Assembly: GCF_905171775.1 (NCBI RefSeq)
Contig: NC_053491.1
Span: 224,354,486 to 224,418,485, forward strand
DNA length: 64,000 nt
Direction of reading: 5' to 3'
Origin: Rana temporaria
Lineage: Eukaryota; Chordata; Amphibia; Anura; Ranidae
Position numbers and translations under genes: made by a program. Positions 34,703 to 45,796 of the stretch are shown piece by piece (the first letter of the stretch is position 1; each line of letters begins with the position of its first letter). The notes under the pieces were generated by a model. That model was not told the DNA's origin. It was given only the letters and a program-made list of their open reading frames with translations, and made no database searches.

Positions 34703-35375
34703 CTTCTTTTATTTTTTTTATTATCTAAATTTTTTTTTATATTAATTTTTCAAGCTTTCCGTTTAACAATATATTACAATGTATCACACCATTATACAAT
34801 AAACATCCCTATCTGTATCCCATATCTCCCCCCCCCAGGAAAGAAAAGAGGAAAAAAAAAAGAGAAAGATCGTCCCCCTCCACCCTCATTTATTCCCCGC
34901 GGCTCTCTCCCCCCCCCTATAAAAAATAAATAAATTATTGGGTGACCCCTTAACTATGAGGCTTCTAAAAAGCCATTAACCCCTCTAAAGCTCATTACTT
35001 ATTATTCCTTATAACCCCATCACCTTCCCCTTAAAACACTTTTACCAAGTGTTCAAAATCTGAGGCCTCTAATAAGCCATAGAACCACTAATAACTTATC
35101 CCCCCTTTTTATATCCTCCCCTTCCTCCCATCCCCATTACACACTCATAAACCCCCCCCCCCCCCCAAAAAAAAAATTAATTAAAACATTTTTTTATTTT
35201 TATTTAATTTCTTTTCCCCCTTCTTTCCCCTTTTCTTTTCCCCTCTCCCCTTCCCCCCATAATAAATCCCCCCCCCCCTCAGTGCCCCTCTCTCTTAAAG
35301 CTATAGAGGTGGGGGTTAGGGGCAGTGCCGCACTGGAATTCGCCTTAAGAGCTAAGAGAGAAAGGAGATTACTCT
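34703..35375 (-). mobile_element. 5'-truncated LINE, 3' tail
   Basis: The left edge is T-rich, which on the minus strand is an A-rich 3' tail. The adjoining ATATTACAATGTATCACACC and CCTATCTGTATCCCATA match, in opposite orientation, the short insert at 61529-61723. At the paralogous locus (about 38757) this block is absent. Much of it is C/T low complexity and no coding sequence remains. Confidence 0.65.
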
Positions 35376-35397
35376 AACGAGAAGAGAGGGGTGTGCA

Positions 35398-35475
35398 AAA
35401 ACCCCCTCTTGTAAAAACTCTTACCAGAAAGAGCTTGACCAGTGCGCATAAATCACAGAATGTTACATTCTTTCC
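35398..35475 (+). repeat. segment duplicated at 38804-38868
   Basis: CCCTCTTGTAAAAACTCTTA then CCAGAAAGAGCTTGACCAGT recurs almost unchanged near 38806-38866. After GAATGTTA the downstream copy continues into a GGCCCCTTTCACACGG MITE end while this one does not. Confidence 0.85.
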
Positions 35476-35579
35476 ATGGATGTTTCCTTTCCCAGATCAG
35501 GTGATGACAGATAACTGGTGTCATTGTGGTATCTTCTACCCCACTGAGCTCGTATAGCAAGAGATAGTCACTGGCCATG

Positions 35580-36600
35580 TCCCTGAACAGCGTGCTGACG
35601 TCACTACTACTCGTCGTATGGCTCCACACTGGCGTGTTTCGTCATTCACGACATCATCTGAGGGTGTGGCCACACGACATAACTTACGTCTTCCAATTGT
35701 TCAATACCATCTTGAATATAGCGGGAATTGATATTTTTCTGTGGTACCACTTGTTCTAGATACTTTAGAACTAAATTCCTGAAAACTTCCACATGTTGAT
35801 TTTCAGTGTTTAAAGGATTAAACAGTGATCTATTTTTTAAGACACTGTCTATTCCTATCACATTTGCATTCACTCAGTTAATATTTCTTCAGGTTAATTT
35901 TATGGATATATTTATGTATGTCCATATATACATCAAATTTGTTCTGTGATTTCTTGGGAGCACATTTAAGTCCAGACTGCAGAATATTTATCTCCTTATG
36001 CGTTAATTCAACTTTACTAAGGTTATACATTTCTACTCTTCCATCTCCCTCCTTCTTTTTTTGTTTAAGTTGGGTCCTCCTGCCTGCCCTACATCATCTC
36101 CTTCCCTTACCAGGGGATATGGTGGATGTTGGTATGTTCTCTCTTCGTAGGGAGGTTTGCACCATCGCTGTTGGGAGGGAGGGAGGGAGGGGGTGGTACT
36201 ACTGGGCCCGATAGCCATTTCCTGTACGATCTGTTCCCTTGATAACCACGGGCCCCCCTCTTTCCTCTCCCTAAAAAAGGACGGGGGGAACTCAGATTTC
36301 TCCATTTATCATGCCGGATTAGAGGTTCAAATCTGTTATGCGTAGGCACCCCTACGTATTGCTCATCATGGGCATACGGTTGTTTGTATTGGGCACCCCT
36401 CTATTTCCACCCCTTGTACCTCCTCCTCTGCCTCCTTTCCCCCTAAATTGATGGGGAGCACGGGCCCATTGGTAAGGAGAGTAATAAGGAGTAGAATGTT
36501 CAGCCGGAATCAGATTTCTTTCTACCGGTCTCCTTTTAGGGCGTTATAGGGGGATTGAGCATAGTGTTTGGGGCTATTAGTGGAGTAGTTTATAGACACA
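35580..36600 (-). pseudogene. Penelope-like element ORF fragment, N-terminal part
   Basis: The minus strand gives a Gly/Arg-rich leader (TRGGNRGVPNTNN), a basic stretch RERKEGGPWLSRE, then LSKVELTHKEINILQSGLK and APKKSQNKFDVYMDIHKYIHKINLKKY. The L..(E/H)...L..GL.(F/C)AP....NKFD..(M/I)DIHK arrangement is typical of the region before the RT in Penelope-like elements. Frames change several times and a stop follows LKKY. RT and GIY-YIG are absent. The right end of the coding strand (near 35640) has a hammerhead-like GAAAC motif. Confidence 0.5.
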
Positions 36601-36682
36601 CTAATGTTTAAAATCATTCATATCCCTATGGATTTTTTATTAATACTGTTGTTAAAGTCAACCCATTGCTGAGTGTCTCTAA

Positions 36683-37582
36683 CCACTTGCTGACCGCTGC
36701 ATGTACTTATACGTCGGCAGAATGGCACGGCTGCATAAAGGGACGTACCTGAGGGCCCCTGCACGTGCCCGCGGAACTCGCAGACTTGATGTCCACCGGT
36801 GTCCCGCGATTGTGTCACAGAGCTGCAGAACAGGGAGATGCCTATGTAAACAAGGCATTTCCCTGTTCTGCCTTGTGACAGGACACTGATCTACTGCTCC
36901 CTGTCATCGGGAGCAGTGATCAATGTCGTGTCACTGGTAGCCCAGCCCCCCTACAGTTAGAATCACTCCCTAGGACACACTTAGTGGTTAACCCATTCCC
37001 TGCCAGTGTCATTTACACAGTAATCAATGCATTTTTATAGCACTGATCGCTGTATAAATGACAATGGTCCTAAAATAGCGTCAAAAGTGTCCGATGTGTC
37101 CGCCATAATATCGCAGTCACGATAAAAATCGCAGATCGCTGCCATTACTAGTTAAAAGAAAGATGAATAAAAATGCCATAAATCTATTTTGTAGATGCTA
37201 TAACTTTTGCGCAAACCAATCAATATATGCTTATTGCAATTTTTTATCAAAAATATGTAGAAGAATACATATCGGCCTAAATTGAGAAATACATTTATTT
37301 TTTATATATTTTTGGAGCATATTTATTATAGCAAAAAGTTAAAAATATTGCTTTTTTCCCCCAAATTTTTGGTCTTTTTTTGTTTATAGCGCAAAAAATA
37401 AAAAACGGCAGAGGTGATCAAATACCACCAAAAGAAAGCTCTATTTGTGGGGAAAAAAGGACGTAAATTTTGTTTGGGAGCCACGTCACACGACCGCGCA
37501 ATTGTCAATTAAAGTGACGCAGTGCCGAATCTCAAAGAATGGCCCGGTCATTGGGCAGCCAAATCCTCCTGGGCTGAAGTGG
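36683..37582 (-). mobile_element. TTAA-type MITE, CCACTTrCC family, copy 2
   Basis: Ends are CCACTTGCTGACCGC and, inverted, CCACTTCAGCCCAGG. The right flank is TTAA (37583-37586); the left flank reads CTAA, one change away. It is in inverted orientation to the element at 13876-14806 and shares GCGCAAACCAATCAATA and ACCACCAAAAGAAAGCTC. Confidence 0.85.
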
Positions 37583-37867
37583 TTAATACTATCCAATCTG
37601 CTATATAAATACCTAATCCTTTTTTTCAAATTTTAACATTTTTCTTTGTTTCCTCTCCAAAATCAATTGTTGCAATTTAAAACCCACCCCATTAAAAAAA
37701 ATCAAGCCATTCTATCATTGATTCCAGATCATCAAGACCATTCTTAGGAGTCACCTCCCATCTCAAACTCCTCACAATGGTCTTTTCCTTCAGGTACTGT
37801 TCCATAGTGCACACATCCCACCATGTCCTCACCTGTTTTTCCAATGCATTCCCAAGAGCTAATAAAG

Positions 37868-38347
37868 TACCCTTTCACACTGAAGCATTTTTACAGTGTT
37901 TTAGCGTTAAAAATAGTGCTATTAAAACGCTCATAAAACTTTAGTCCTGCAAGCAGCATCTTTGGAGCAGCTTTTGGGCGCTGAAAAAAACGCTCCAAAA
38001 ACGCCCCTTTCCATTGACATGAATTAAAAGCGCTGTAAAAACGCCTTACACTGAGGCGGGGCATTGAGAAAAGTCCTGCAAGCAGCATCTTTGGAGCAGC
38101 TTTTGGGCGCTAAAAAAAAACGCTCCAAAAACGCCTCTCTCCATTGAAATGAATTGAAAGCGCTGTAAAAACGCTTTACCCTTTCACACTGAGGCACTGC
38201 AAATACGCCCTAAAACGTTAGGGCCTTAGCGGTGCTTTACCAGCACTTTGGGATTGCAGATGAGGCTTCGCTCGAATAACGCTCGAATAACGCTCGAAAA
38301 ACGCTCGAATAACGACCGAAAAACGCCATAGTGTATAAGGGGCCTTA
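37868..38347. mobile_element. MITE with internal 128-bp duplication
   Basis: It starts near ACCCTTTCACACTGAAGC and ends near GTATAAGGGGCCTTA. Inside, AGTCCTGCAAGCAGCATCTT through AAAAGCGCTGTAAAAACGC occurs twice (from about 37943 and 38071). The interior is rich in GCGCTAAAAA and AACGCTC motifs. Exact ends are uncertain. Confidence 0.65.
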
Positions 38348-38599
38348 TGATCATCCTTAATCTTGGTTTCTATATTTGTAGTAAAAAGTGAACTTAAATA
38401 CATTTTTCTATTTGCTAAGAATGTCACTGCCTTCATAGCGGCTCAAATAAATTGTTATAAAACTAAAACAGAAAGAAAATGGCCAGCTCCTAATAAACAA
38501 GCGCTCTTTGAGTAGTGAAATTAAGACAAACAACGGCCAATTAAGGCTGCAGCTGCTACCAAACAACTAGCTCAAAGGCTAGTGAAAAACAAATTTAAA

Positions 38600-38770
38600 A
38601 CAATGTACTGTAGTCAAAACAGACACAAGCAGGGCCATGCACATAATTCAAAGAAACACTAAGTTAGATCAGTATATGCATATTCATTTTAGTCCATAAT
38701 CTATTTTTCAAAGGTTGTTGTAAAAAAAGCTGGTAAAAAAGTTCAATCTTTTCCAATCACTTCTAACGAG
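38600..38770 (+). repeat. paralogue of the 32.93-34.70 kb backbone (empty site)
   Basis: ACAATGTACTGTAGTCAAAA to CAAAGAAACACTAAGTTAGA to GGTTGTTGTAAAAAAAGCTG matches the sequences on either side of the MITE at 32995-34597, and continues into the segment beyond the LINE tail. It preserves the state before those insertions. Confidence 0.88.
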
Positions 38771-38860
38771 ATTGCTGACACCACGTACAGAGAGAACCCC
38801 CCTCTTGTAAAACCTCTTACCAGAAAGAGCTTGACCAGTGCGCATAAATCATAGAATGTT

Positions 38861-39635
38861 AGGCCCCTTTCACACGGCCGGATAGAATGGTGCTTTTAGC
38901 TGTGGATTTTACCGCAGCTAGAAGCACACAATGCTTTCCTATGACATCATTCACACACTACGGTTACCTGCAGTTTTGTTACCCACGGTTTTGTGCGGAT
39001 AGAAAAAATAGATCTCAATGCGTCCAGCTGCGAAATCCCGCAGCTATCGGCACATAACCGCAGGTAATCGCAGTACACTGTGTCAGCTGTGTTTGGTATG
39101 AATCTTGAGGGGGAACTCCACGCCAAATTTCAAATAAAAAACCGGCATGGGTTCGCCCTACAGGAGCATACCAGGCCCTTGAGTCTGCTATGGATTTTAA
39201 GGGGAACACCGTACGCCGAAAAAAACGGCGTGGGGTTCCCCCAAATTCCATAGCAGACCCGTATCCGAGCAGCAGCCCGGCCGGTCAGAAAAGGGGGTGG
39301 GGACGAGTGAGCGCCCCCCCTCCTTAACCGTGCCAGGCCACATGTCCTTAACATGGGGGGTAGGTGCTTTGGGGCAGGGGGGGCATCCTGTGGCCCCCCC
39401 CCACCCCAAAGCACCTGTCCCCATGTTGATGAGGACAGGGCCTCTTCCCGACAACCCTGGCTGTTGGTTGTCGGGGTATGCGGGAGGGAAGCTTATCTGA
39501 ATCTGGAAGCCCCCTTTAATAAGAGGGCCCCCAAATCCCGGCTCCCCCACCCTAGGTGAATGAGTATGGGGTACATCGTATCCCTACCCATTCACCTGGT
39601 GAAATTTTTAAAAAAAAAACACACTACACAGAGTT
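38861..39635 (+). mobile_element. partial MITE/repeat with GGCCCCTTTCACACGG start, interrupted by LINE
   Basis: TTAGGCCCCTTTCACACGG is the same outer end as the TAA-flanked MITE at 34597. The following CGGTTTTTTATTTGAAA-type and GGCGTGGGGTTCCCCC blocks belong to a larger repeat that resumes after the LINE at 45797. The right terminus was not found. Confidence 0.5.
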
Positions 39636-39987
39636 TTTAAAGTAATTTTTTTTTTTTTTTTTTAATTGTTTTTATTAAGTTTATGAACAATACATCAACA
39701 CGACAGAAGACAGTACATACACACACAGCTCATATGCATTGAACATGAATCAAGAAATACGTCATCGTACGTTGTTACATAACGCTCCCTGAGAGGTGAA
39801 AGTTTACAAATATAAACAAATATGAGCAGGGACAGGGGGGGCTGAGATGTCCCCCCCCCCCCCGCAGCGTGCTCCCTCGGCGCGTCGGCCAACCACAAAG
39901 AAATAAAATAAAAAAATTAAAATAAAATAAAATAAAGCAGATTATTCTCTATGCCCTCGCGGCCAACATGTCATCCATTGCAAGTGT

Positions 39988-42900
39988 TTAGCCAGCAGTT
40001 TCAGCTTCTGCTAGCCAGGCTCGCCATATTTTGTCGTATTTCTGCGGGCATCCCCGGTTTACGTATGTATCCCTATACAGGGGAAGGCTGGCATTCACCA
40101 GGCCCCTCCACTGCATCAGGGAGGGTGAAGTAGGCTTCTTCCAATGCATGGCAATGTTTTTGCGTGCATAGAAAAGTAGTAGACTCACTAATGTGCGTTT
40201 GGCAGAGGATTGGACTACGTTCTCGACAATACCCAAGACACACACCTCCATTGCCAGTGGCAGCTGGACTGCCGCAATTTTATTTACCATTTCCAGTACC
40301 TCTTCCCAATATTGTTTTATCACAGGGCACCTCCAAAAAATGTGGGAGAAGTCGCCCGGGGAGGCACTACACCTCCAACACTCGGGGGAGTGTGCCTGGT
40401 TCATCTTGTGGAGTCTATGTGGGGTAAAGTATGCTCTGTGGACTATTTTGAACTGCACTAACCTGTCTCGAATGGAGACCAAGGCGCGGAAGGGAAGATC
40501 CCACACATCATCCCAGTCATCAGCATCTAACATAGGGATGTCGCGCTGCCATCGGGACCGAAGCCCCTCCAGAGGAGGAAGAGACACAAAAATCAGGTAG
40601 GAGTATAAATGTGAGGTGGGTTTCGTGTCACAACAAAACCGAAGTGTTCTCTCCAACTCCGACTGGGCCACGATACAGGACGACAGCGGGAACTGCGCCG
40701 AGAAAGCATGTGCCACCTGGTGGTATCTAAAGAGGTAGTGCCGGGGCAGGTTAAACGTGGACTCAAGCTCGTCAAAGGATAGTAGTTTATTTTGCGAGAT
40801 TATATGTGAAATCAATTTAACGCCGCACTTCGACCACGCCACCGGATCCGGGAGCCTGTAGAAGTGCGCTAGGGTTGGGTTTCCCCAGATAGGGGCATTA
40901 GGGGAGATCTCAGTGGGTTTGCACTTTTCAATGGCCAGTCCCGTCCTCCATGCCCGCATAGTGGTGAGCATGGAAGGAGTCAAGGTGTATGGTGCGCGGG
41001 GGCCACGGAACAGCAAAAGCTGGAGAGCTCCAGCGAACCGACCACCGAGGCCTCTAGGGCTGTGGCGGTGTTGGTCCCGTCCGGCCGCAACCACCAGGCT
41101 GCAGTCACCAATTGTGTTGCAAGGAAGTACTTGTGACAGTCGGGGAACGCCATTCCCCCTTGTGTTCGCGGCCTCATCAGAGTCGCGAGTTTGTACCTGG
41201 GCGGGGAAGGGCCCCATATAAAGGAAGAGAAGACCTGGTTGAGTTTGTTGAAAAATGACTTGGGTATCCATTGTGGGGAATGGCGGAAGAGGTAGATCAG
41301 CTTGGGGACTATCTTCATTTTAATGAGGTTTACCCTCCCCCACACAGACAGCGGGAGATTACTCCATGCCTTAAGCCTGGACTGAGTGTCTAGCAGGACC
41401 GGGGTCAGATTTAATAGGATGAAATCAGAAGCTAATGCAGAGACCTGTACACCCAGGTATTTAAATGAGGTAACCCAGCATAACGGGTTATTTGGTTGGG
41501 AGGTAGATCTGGCCGCCTGGTCTATCGGGAAAAGCAGTGATTTGGACCAATTCACCCTGAGTCCGGTGACCGAGGCAAATGTGTCCAAGACGGTCAGCGC
41601 ACCCTGCAAAGAAGGACCCGCATCATTCAGGAACAGTAGCATATCATCCGCGTACAGGGCCACCCTCTCCTCCAGCAAGCCCACTCGGAGACCTCTAATG
41701 AGCGGTGTGGAGCGCAAGGCCTCCGCCACCGGTTCAATGGCAAGGGCAAACAGTGCCGGAGAGAGAGGGCAACCCTGCCGCGTTCCTCGGAAGAGCCCGA
41801 AGGGGGCGGAAAGGCCCCCACCCAAGCGCACCGAGGAAGTAGGGGACTTATAGATCACTTGAAGCCATTTGATGAACAGCAGCGGAAAACCCATCCGACG
41901 CAATGTTTCCTACAGAAAAGGCCACTCGACTGTGTCGAAGGCCTTTTCGACGTCTAAGGAGGCCACCGTCCTCGTCCCTACATTGTTGTGTGTGGCGTGT
42001 ATGTTGGTGAAAAGTCTTCTGAGGTTAACGTCCGTGGACCTACGGGGCATGAAACCGGTCTGGTCTGAGTCAATCACCGTGGGCAGCATAGGGTAAAGCC
42101 TAAGGGCAAGCAATTTAGTCAAGATCTTGAAGTCGGTATTGAGCAGGGCAATAGGTCTGTAAGAGGCGCAGGAGGTTGGGTCTTTGGGAGGCTTGTATAT
42201 CAGCGTTAAGTGGGCATGGTACATGGAAGCGGGGAGACTGCCGTCCGTCAGGGATGATGTATATAGCTGGGCTAGCAGGGGGGCCAAGAGGCCCGCGTGT
42301 GCGCGGTAGAAATCAAGCGGGAGTCCATCCGGCCCAGGCGCTTTGCCCGGTGGGAAGGATTGGATAGCCCTTTGCACCTCTAGGACTGTAAACGGTTGAG
42401 TCAATGCCTCTCTTTCTCCGTCGGATAGCCAGCCTAGCGCCAAGGAATCCATCAGAGTGGTTATAGTCTCAGGTCGGAAGTCCGCGGGAAGTCCCGAGGA
42501 ATATAGCGTCTTATAGAAGTCACTAAAGGTCTGGAGGATCTCCTGGGGAGAGGACACCGTATCACCCCCAGCCGTTCGAAGGAGAGAAATTGTAGTGAGA
42601 GGGTGATCATGCTGGGCCAACATGGCCAACAGGCGGCCATTCCGGTCCCCTTGCTCAAAGGCACGTTGTCTGTTCTTGTGAATCTCTAGGCGAGTCGCCT
42701 CTGCCATGTGGAGCTGTAGGTCCCGTTGGGCTGCCATCATACGATCAAAATGATCCGAGGTGGGGTCTAAATTGTACTTGTCAGTGTTGTCAACAATCAG
42801 TTGTTCTAATTCCCGGGTCTGAGCCGAGTGTTTTTTCTTAACACTAGCCATGGAGGAGATGTATTGCCCTCTAGAGTAGGCCTTGAACGCGTCCCATACA

Positions 42901-43748
42901 ACCTCCGGGGAGGCAGTACCCACATTCCGTTCCCAAAATTCAGTCAGTAAGGGGGTGACCGTGTCCATTATGTCAGGGTGAGTGACCCATTGCGCGCCCA
43001 ACCGCCAAAGCGCAGCACTGCGCAGTGCCGGAGAGCGGAGTTTCACCACCAAAGGGCTGTGATCCGAGAGACCGCTCGGAAGATAGTTCGCCCCCAACAC
43101 ATCCGCTAACAGTGCGGGGTTGGAGAAGGCCAAATCAATCCGAGATGCGGTCTTGTAGGAAGACGAGAAGCATGAGTATGCCCTCACCCCCGGATGCTTC
43201 CACCTCCAGACCTCCTCAAGACCCACCGCCTGAGCCCAGGCAGGTAGGTCCATACTCCTATGTTTAGGAGGCGTCGGTCTGTCCAGGTCGTGAGACAGGA
43301 TGGCATTAAAATCCCCCATTATCATAACCTTCCCGGGGCAGAAGGGCGTAATTTTGTCTACAACCGTATATAGCAAGTCTGGCGAAAAAGGAGGGGGAAT
43401 GTATATATTCACAACAATGTATCTCTGAGCCCAGAGCGTAAAGACCAGTATCACATATTTACCCTGGGGGTCCAACCTGACCTCCTCAATCACACAAGGG
43501 AAGTTTTTATGAATAAGGATCGACACTCCTCTGGCATACGTAGAATACGTGGCATGCAGTGCCCTCTGTATCCAAGGTTTCTTAAGAGTCAGGATCTTGC
43601 TGCCCATGAGGTGAGTCTCTTGGAGTAGAATAAGCTGGGGTGAGTGAGCCTTTAGATACTGGCATAGAGTGGCTCGCTTGAATTTAGAGTTGAGGCCTCT
43701 AACATTCCACGAGAGAATGGTAAAGGAATCATGTGAGCGGTCAGCCAT
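39988..43748 (-). pseudogene. LINE ORF2 (endonuclease + reverse transcriptase), two lesions
   Basis: The N-terminal APE-type endonuclease has SWNVRGLNS (N15), QET (E44), NIY (Y116), GDFN (D146, N148), RIDLAF (D205) and SDHSP (D229, H230). The RT has GKAPGPDGLP, YRPIALLN, SLDVEKAFD, RGTRQGCPLSP, YADD and KYLGVQ, followed by PKLIYLF. A C-terminal cysteine motif reads CWRCSASPGDFSHIFWRCP. A TAG at 41910-41912 interrupts RT just after VEWPFL; the frame resumes at once. A frameshift near 41013-41025 moves the C-terminal part into another frame. Expected length about 1,250 residues, within the usual LINE ORF2 range. It would cut target DNA and copy the LINE RNA onto it. Confidence 0.95.
41910..41912 (-). 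other. in-frame TAG inside LINE ORF2
   Basis: The reading frame is open on both sides of this single stop: VEWPFL before it, ETLRRMGFP after. It separates the SLDVEKAFD and YADD blocks of RT. The most economical cause is one base substitution. Confidence 0.95.
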
Positions 43749-44289
43749 CGGGCACGAGGGGCGGGAAGTGGAATGGATGACCAGTTAGATAAATCAGGGA
43801 GCACCTCAGGAGCAACAGGATCCTGCATGCATAGTAATGCACACTGGAACCATATAAACATGACATATTCCAATAAAAGTGAAGAGCATAGAGCTGAGCA
43901 TACACAAAAGACAGTAAACCAAACCAATTACCCAGGCACAGGGTGCCTATCCTACTATGTCCCGGCCCCCAAACAACGGTCTGGGGGGTGGGAATAGTTT
44001 TTCCCCAAAAACAAATACAACTTAGTGTAACTGAGCCCCTAAAAACTGGGGGCCCTACACAGTAGACACCAGGTCGTCTACATCTGAGCCCGGGGAGCGG
44101 GCGCAACAGAGACCAGCGATCAGTGTTCAGGCTCTGGATAACAAGGGGGGACATAGGGGAGAGAAAAAGGGAAAAAAAAAACAGGGACAAAACAAAAAAA
44201 GAGGGGGTGAGTGAACAGAGCATAGGGGGAGAGGGGGCAACAGTCCTGGAGTGCTGCCTCATGACAAAGTCGGGGTGACGTGCATTCAA
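43741..44289 (-). CDS. hypothetical 182-residue frame between LINE ORF1 and ORF2
   Basis: The frame is open across half of the 1-kb inter-ORF region. It ends in TGA overlapping the ORF2 start (ATGGCTGA, 8 nt shared). It is hydrophobic and aromatic, with a LFFFSLFLSP-type stretch near residue 35 and a Cys/Tyr-rich end. I recognise no domain. It may be chance. The overlap could also reflect termination-reinitiation for ORF2 translation. It should not be treated as an established gene. Confidence 0.25.
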   Translation of the reverse strand: MNARHPDFVMRQHSRTVAPSPPMLCSLTPSFFVLSLFFFSLFLSPMSPLVIQSLNTDRWSLLRPLPGLRCRRPGVYCVGPPVFRGSVTLSCICFWGKTIPTPQTVVWGPGHSRIGTLCLGNWFGLLSFVYAQLYALHFYWNMSCLYGSSVHYYACRILLLLRCSLIYLTGHPFHFPPLVPDG

Positions 44290-44772
44290 GTTCGTGGACT
44301 GAGCATCACATCACCTAACATCTGGAGCAAAGACCGATTCCCGGTCGGGGCAGGATGCAACTGCCAGTGCTATGTGCAGGCATGAGGGGGGGAGCGAATG
44401 CTGGGAGTCAGGGAGAGGGCACACTGGCGTGTTAGGGGCAGGAAAGAGTGCCGGAACATGAGTCACTTGTCAGGTCCCATCAAGCGAAGTGTGTCAGTTT
44501 TGTGTGCCCATCCACGGGAGAAAGGGGGAGAAAAGGCAGAGTTGCCACTGCCACCACCCGCCCCCAGCGACACAATGGACAAACGGGAGTTCCGGATCCA
44601 GTAAGGGCAGCAGGATAGTAACATGTCATACACGATAGCCCCAAGGGGAACGCAGGGCAGGGCGCCATATCAACATGCCATTTAGGGGGGAGACGGATGA
44701 CCCGTATGGATTAAAGGTGGCAAAACAAAGTGCAAAAACTGGAAGGGGGGTACTTGCCGCTCGATGAGACCC

Positions 44773-45765
44773 TCACCGGCTCTCCAACCACGCCAAAGCC
44801 GCATCGGGGTCCGTGAAGAAACGGGTGCGGTCGCCATCAATTACTCTCAGCTTGCTGGGATAGAGTAGGCTGAATTTGAGACCTTGATCTCGCAGGCATC
44901 TCCTCACCTCGGTAAAGGAGCGGCGTTTGTGCTGCACTTCTGGGGAGTAGTCAGGAAAGAGCATGATTTTGGCCCCGTTGTATTGCAGATCCCTCTTCTC
45001 CCTGGCAGCCGCCAGGACTCGATCCCTATCCCGGTAATTGAGCAGCCGTAGCAGAAAAGGCCTAGGTGGGGCCCCAGGGATCGGAGGCTTAGGTGGGACC
45101 CTGTGGGCTCTCTCGACGACAAACGTGGGCAGCATGGCAGGCAGGCCCAGGAGGGAGATCAGGAAGGCCTCGGTGAACTCTGCAGGCCTGGGACCCTCGG
45201 CCCTCTCGGGAAGGCCCAGGACCCTGACATTGTTCCTCCTCAGGCGATTTTCGGTGTCGATGGATTTCTCCTGCAGGGCCTTGACCTGCAGTTGGAGAGC
45301 ATGCAGGTCCCTGGAATCCCCTCTGGTGGAGTCCTCCAGCTGCGATATGCGTGCCTCCGCAAACCGGGCCCTAAATTTGTCCATGTCATGGCGGATGAGG
45401 CTAACATCCGCCACTAGGTGATCAATCTTGATCATCACCGAGTCCCGACCCTCCTTGATGGCCGCCAGGAGCTCGGCATGTGAAGCGGCAAGGGATGCAG
45501 GTGGATTAGGGGAGGCTGGAGAGCTGGCTGACATCTCCTGTGCTGGAAGCCTCGTGGGCAAGATGGCCGCCGCGACGCGCTCGCCGGTCCCGGCGGAGGA
45601 ACGGAGCTTGCCCGGAGACAACGGAGGAGGCCGCGGGGTGCCGGGTGCCCTCTTCCGCCCCAGGGTGTCTGGAAGGTAGGTTCTGATAGCAGGAATCAGC
45701 GCTGGAATCAGTACAGGATACCGGTAGGAGCGGAGCTCAGTCACCACACGTCTGCTCTTGTTCAC
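44773..45765 (-). CDS. LINE ORF1 protein (L1-type RNA-binding chaperone)
   Basis: A 330-residue open frame. Residues about 120-195 are predicted helical coiled coil with heptad-like leucines, ending in TENRLRRNNVRVLGLPE, the conserved entry to the L1 ORF1p RRM-like domain. FVVERAHRV and the later DRVLAAAREKRDLQYNGAKI belong to the same domain and its C-terminal part. ORF1p trimers coat the LINE RNA. The upstream Met leaves only 18 nt of leader; Met78 (start at 45534, MSASSPASPN) would leave about 250 nt and is the likelier initiator. The frame is intact. Confidence 0.85.
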   Translation of the reverse strand: MNKSRRVVTELRSYRYPVLIPALIPAIRTYLPDTLGRKRAPGTPRPPPLSPGKLRSSAGTGERVAAAILPTRLPAQEMSASSPASPNPPASLAASHAELLAAIKEGRDSVMIKIDHLVADVSLIRHDMDKFRARFAEARISQLEDSTRGDSRDLHALQLQVKALQEKSIDTENRLRRNNVRVLGLPERAEGPRPAEFTEAFLISLLGLPAMLPTFVVERAHRVPPKPPIPGAPPRPFLLRLLNYRDRDRVLAAAREKRDLQYNGAKIMLFPDYSPEVQHKRRSFTEVRRCLRDQGLKFSLLYPSKLRVIDGDRTRFFTDPDAALAWLESR

Positions 45766-45796
45766 ATCCCGGCCACGCCCCTCTTTAAAGTAATTT

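Larger units (their letters stand above)
39649..45783 (-). mobile_element. near-complete L1-type LINE with 13-bp TSD
   Basis: A 6.1-kb insertion on the minus strand. A perfect 13-bp direct repeat TTTAAAGTAATTT flanks it (39636-39648 and 45784-45796). The 3' end has AATAAA about 25 bp before a poly-A run (T run at 39646-39663 on the plus strand). It carries ORF1 and ORF2. One stop and one frameshift in ORF2 make this copy immobile, but the clean duplication and otherwise open frames imply fairly recent insertion. Clade placement (L1, possibly Tx1-like) is inferred. Confidence 0.95.

Noticed and set aside
40913..43267. Plus-strand frames opposite the LINE
   Set aside because: Shadows of ORF2, whose minus-strand frame has clear endonuclease and RT motifs.
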